DNA from: Planctomycetota bacterium
GTDB lineage: Bacteria > Planctomycetota > UBA1135 > GCA-002686595
Reading direction: 5' to 3'
Length of the DNA stretch: 64,000 nt
Assembly: GCA_020638875.1 (NCBI GenBank)
Contig: JACKHS010000003.1
Coordinates: forward strand, 186,001-250,000
The notes beneath the pieces were generated by a model. That model saw only the letters and a list, made by a program, of their open reading frames with translations. It had not been told where the DNA came from and searched no databases. Both the position numbers and the translations under genes were made by a program. Of this stretch, positions 62,751-64,000 are shown in pieces; position 1 is the first letter of the stretch; each line of letters opens with the position of its first letter.

Positions 62751-64000
62751 CTAGATCTCGCTCGGCAGCACGAGGTCGAGGCGCCGCGCGGCGTCGGCCG
62801 CCATGTCCCAGTCGAGGTTCTCGACCGGGTGGCGGTCGTCGCACGGCTCGGCGCGATCCGGCCAGCCGCGCTGGTGCGCCGAGGGGTTCACCTCGAAGAC
62901 CGCGAGGTACTGCCCCTGCGTCAGCTCGTACTTCGAGAGGAAGAAGGGCTCCACGTCGACCTTGAAGGGACGTTCGCGGATCTCGCGCCGTACCGCGAAC
63001 TCCGACTTGGTGCCGTCGTCCGGCTCGGTGCTCCAGTCGTGACCCTGGCGACTGAGGCCGCCGGGGACGAGCACGAGCACCATGCCGGAGTCCTCCTCGA
63101 TGCGGTACGCGCCCTCGGTGCGCCAGCGGTCGCCGTCCTCGCCCGCCTCGTCGCGCTCCGGCCGCGCGCCGCTCGCGACGTGCCAGAACTCCCACAGCCC
63201 GGAGTGCGGGTTCTCCTCCAGCGGCACGAGACCGAGCTGCGGCGCGAGCACGAGCCCGCCGTACGCGGGCGACGCCGCGATGGCCGCGCTGGCCTCCCGC
63301 CAGCGCTCGGCCGCGTCGACCAGGCTCACGCGCTCGATGCGCTGCGCCTCGTCGAGGCGCCCGGCCACGGACGGGCGCACGGCGGCGAGCGCGGTGAGCT
63401 CGGTGCAGAGCGTTCGGAGGGGCTCCGCTTCGGGTCCGCTGGGCGTGGCGGCGCGGCGCGCGTCGTACGCCTCGCGGCGCGCGAGCAGCGCGTCCACCGC
63501 GCCGAGCCACGCGCGGATCCGCGGCGCCTCGCTGGGCAACGCGGGGTACAGCTCGTCGGTGCTCCCGCGCAGCACCGCGCTCTGGTTCACGTCGGCGCGC
63601 AACTGCGCGGCGGCTTCGGAGCTCGAGAGGCGCACCACGAACACCAGGCTCGCGGCGAGCAACACGCCCGCCGCGATCGCGGCCGTCGTGCTCACCGCGG
63701 CGTGCCGGCGCACCGCCAGCTTGAGCGTGTGCCAGAGTCCGGGCGCGTGCGCCGACACCGGGCGCAGGTCGAGGTAGGCGTGCAGGTCCTCGGCGAGCGC
63801 GGCGACGTCGACGTAGCGCCGCGCGGAGGAGTACGCCATCGCGCGCTCGCAGACCGCGACGAGCTCGGCGGGCGCCCCCGGCGCCAGCGCGCGCAGCGGC
63901 GTCGGCGGCCCCGACAGGATGCGGCCCACGACGTCGCGTTGGGCGCGCTGCTCGCCGTCGGCGTAGGGCGGGCCGCCCGCGAGGAAGTGGTAGAGCATCG
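62751..64000 (-). CDS. Ser/Thr kinase with FGE-sulfatase domain, partial at the window edge
   Basis: At least 416 residues; the gene runs off the right edge. The first part is the end of a Hanks-type kinase C-lobe (LYHFLAGGPPY, then ERAMAYSSARRYVDVAALAE). One membrane helix follows (AVSTTAAIAAGVLLAASLVFV). A periplasmic helical region then leads to an FGE-like domain with GMVLVLVPGG and FFLSKYELTQGQYLAVFE, cut by TAG after LPSEI. This layout, kinase-membrane helix-FGE domain, is common in planctomycetes. FGE-like domains here are probably binding or structural modules rather than enzymes. Confidence 0.85.
   Translation of the reverse strand, partial: MLYHFLAGGPPYADGEQRAQRDVVGRILSGPPTPLRALAPGAPAELVAVCERAMAYSSARRYVDVAALAEDLHAYLDLRPVSAHAPGLWHTLKLAVRRHAAVSTTAAIAAGVLLAASLVFVVRLSSSEAAAQLRADVNQSAVLRGSTDELYPALPSEAPRIRAWLGAVDALLARREAYDARRAATPSGPEAEPLRTLCTELTALAAVRPSVAGRLDEAQRIERVSLVDAAERWREASAAIAASPAYGGLVLAPQLGLVPLEENPHSGLWEFWHVASGARPERDEAGEDGDRWRTEGAYRIEEDSGMVLVLVPGGLSRQGHDWSTEPDDGTKSEFAVRREIRERPFKVDVEPFFLSKYELTQGQYLAVFEVNPSAHQRGWPDRAEPCDDRHPVENLDWDMAADAARRLDLVLPSEI

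Overview
The window is GC-rich bacterial chromosome, mostly minus-strand and mostly housekeeping. A planctomycete (phylum Planctomycetota) is the best fit. The pointers are very large lipoproteins with Ig-like and glycine-rich parts, a Ser/Thr kinase fused to a formylglycine-enzyme-like domain, a BNR protein with a long C-terminal surface domain, N-acetylornithine-type carbamoyltransferase, a Tsr3 homologue, and an S10-spc-alpha operon without rpmD. The assignment rests on protein character only; there is no rRNA gene in the window.

Layout. 0-10.5 kb: an OmpA-type lipoprotein, then three large lipoproteins, the last one translationally coupled to a type IV prepilin peptidase. 10.5-11.3 kb: no gene seen. 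11.3-28 kb (all minus): a pilus/secretion and housekeeping block, in transcription order hpf-ptsN-ptsH, pilM-pilN-pilO/P-pilQ, RNase E/G, rplU-rpmA-obg, pilT, a GspC-like PDZ protein, coaX, an MnmE-like GTPase and pyrB. PyrB carries a PyrI-type zinc domain plus a degenerate Ada-like tail. coaX and the MnmE-like gene contain seven single-base frame breaks within about 1.1 kb. 29-33 kb: truA and rpoN upstream of hpf; a divergent cupin/JmjC-like gene; recR and ybaB.

33.5-36.6 kb is a dense minus-strand unit: tRNA-Arg(ACG), tadA (whose substrate is that tRNA), tRNA-Ser(CGA), tRNA-Ser(GGA), SRP RNA, dnaX, ybaB, recR. dnaX is split between two frames at a CCC-TGA site that could be a +1 programmed frameshift. 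36.8-41.3 kb: plus-strand argF' and dnaE. 41.3-42.1 kb: a minisatellite of about 35 short units lying between converging dnaE and the ribosomal operon.

42.2-59.3 kb: fusA followed by the full rpsJ-to-rplQ ribosomal protein/secY/adk/infA/rpoA superoperon, lacking tuf, rpmD and map. 59.5-64 kb is more accessory: a 5'-truncated BNR protein head-to-head with the tail of an M29-like aminopeptidase, a Tsr3 homologue, a two-PASTA protein, and the 3' part of a kinase/FGE gene that is cut by an in-frame TAG and runs off the right edge.

The clearest functional theme is the type IV pilus/type II secretion apparatus (peptidase, PilM, PilN, PilO/P, secretin, PilT, GspC-like protein). It is embedded in translation, ribosome-hibernation and nucleotide-synthesis genes. 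Coordinates of starts were chosen from ribosome-binding sites, overlaps and family alignment from memory; no database search was possible.
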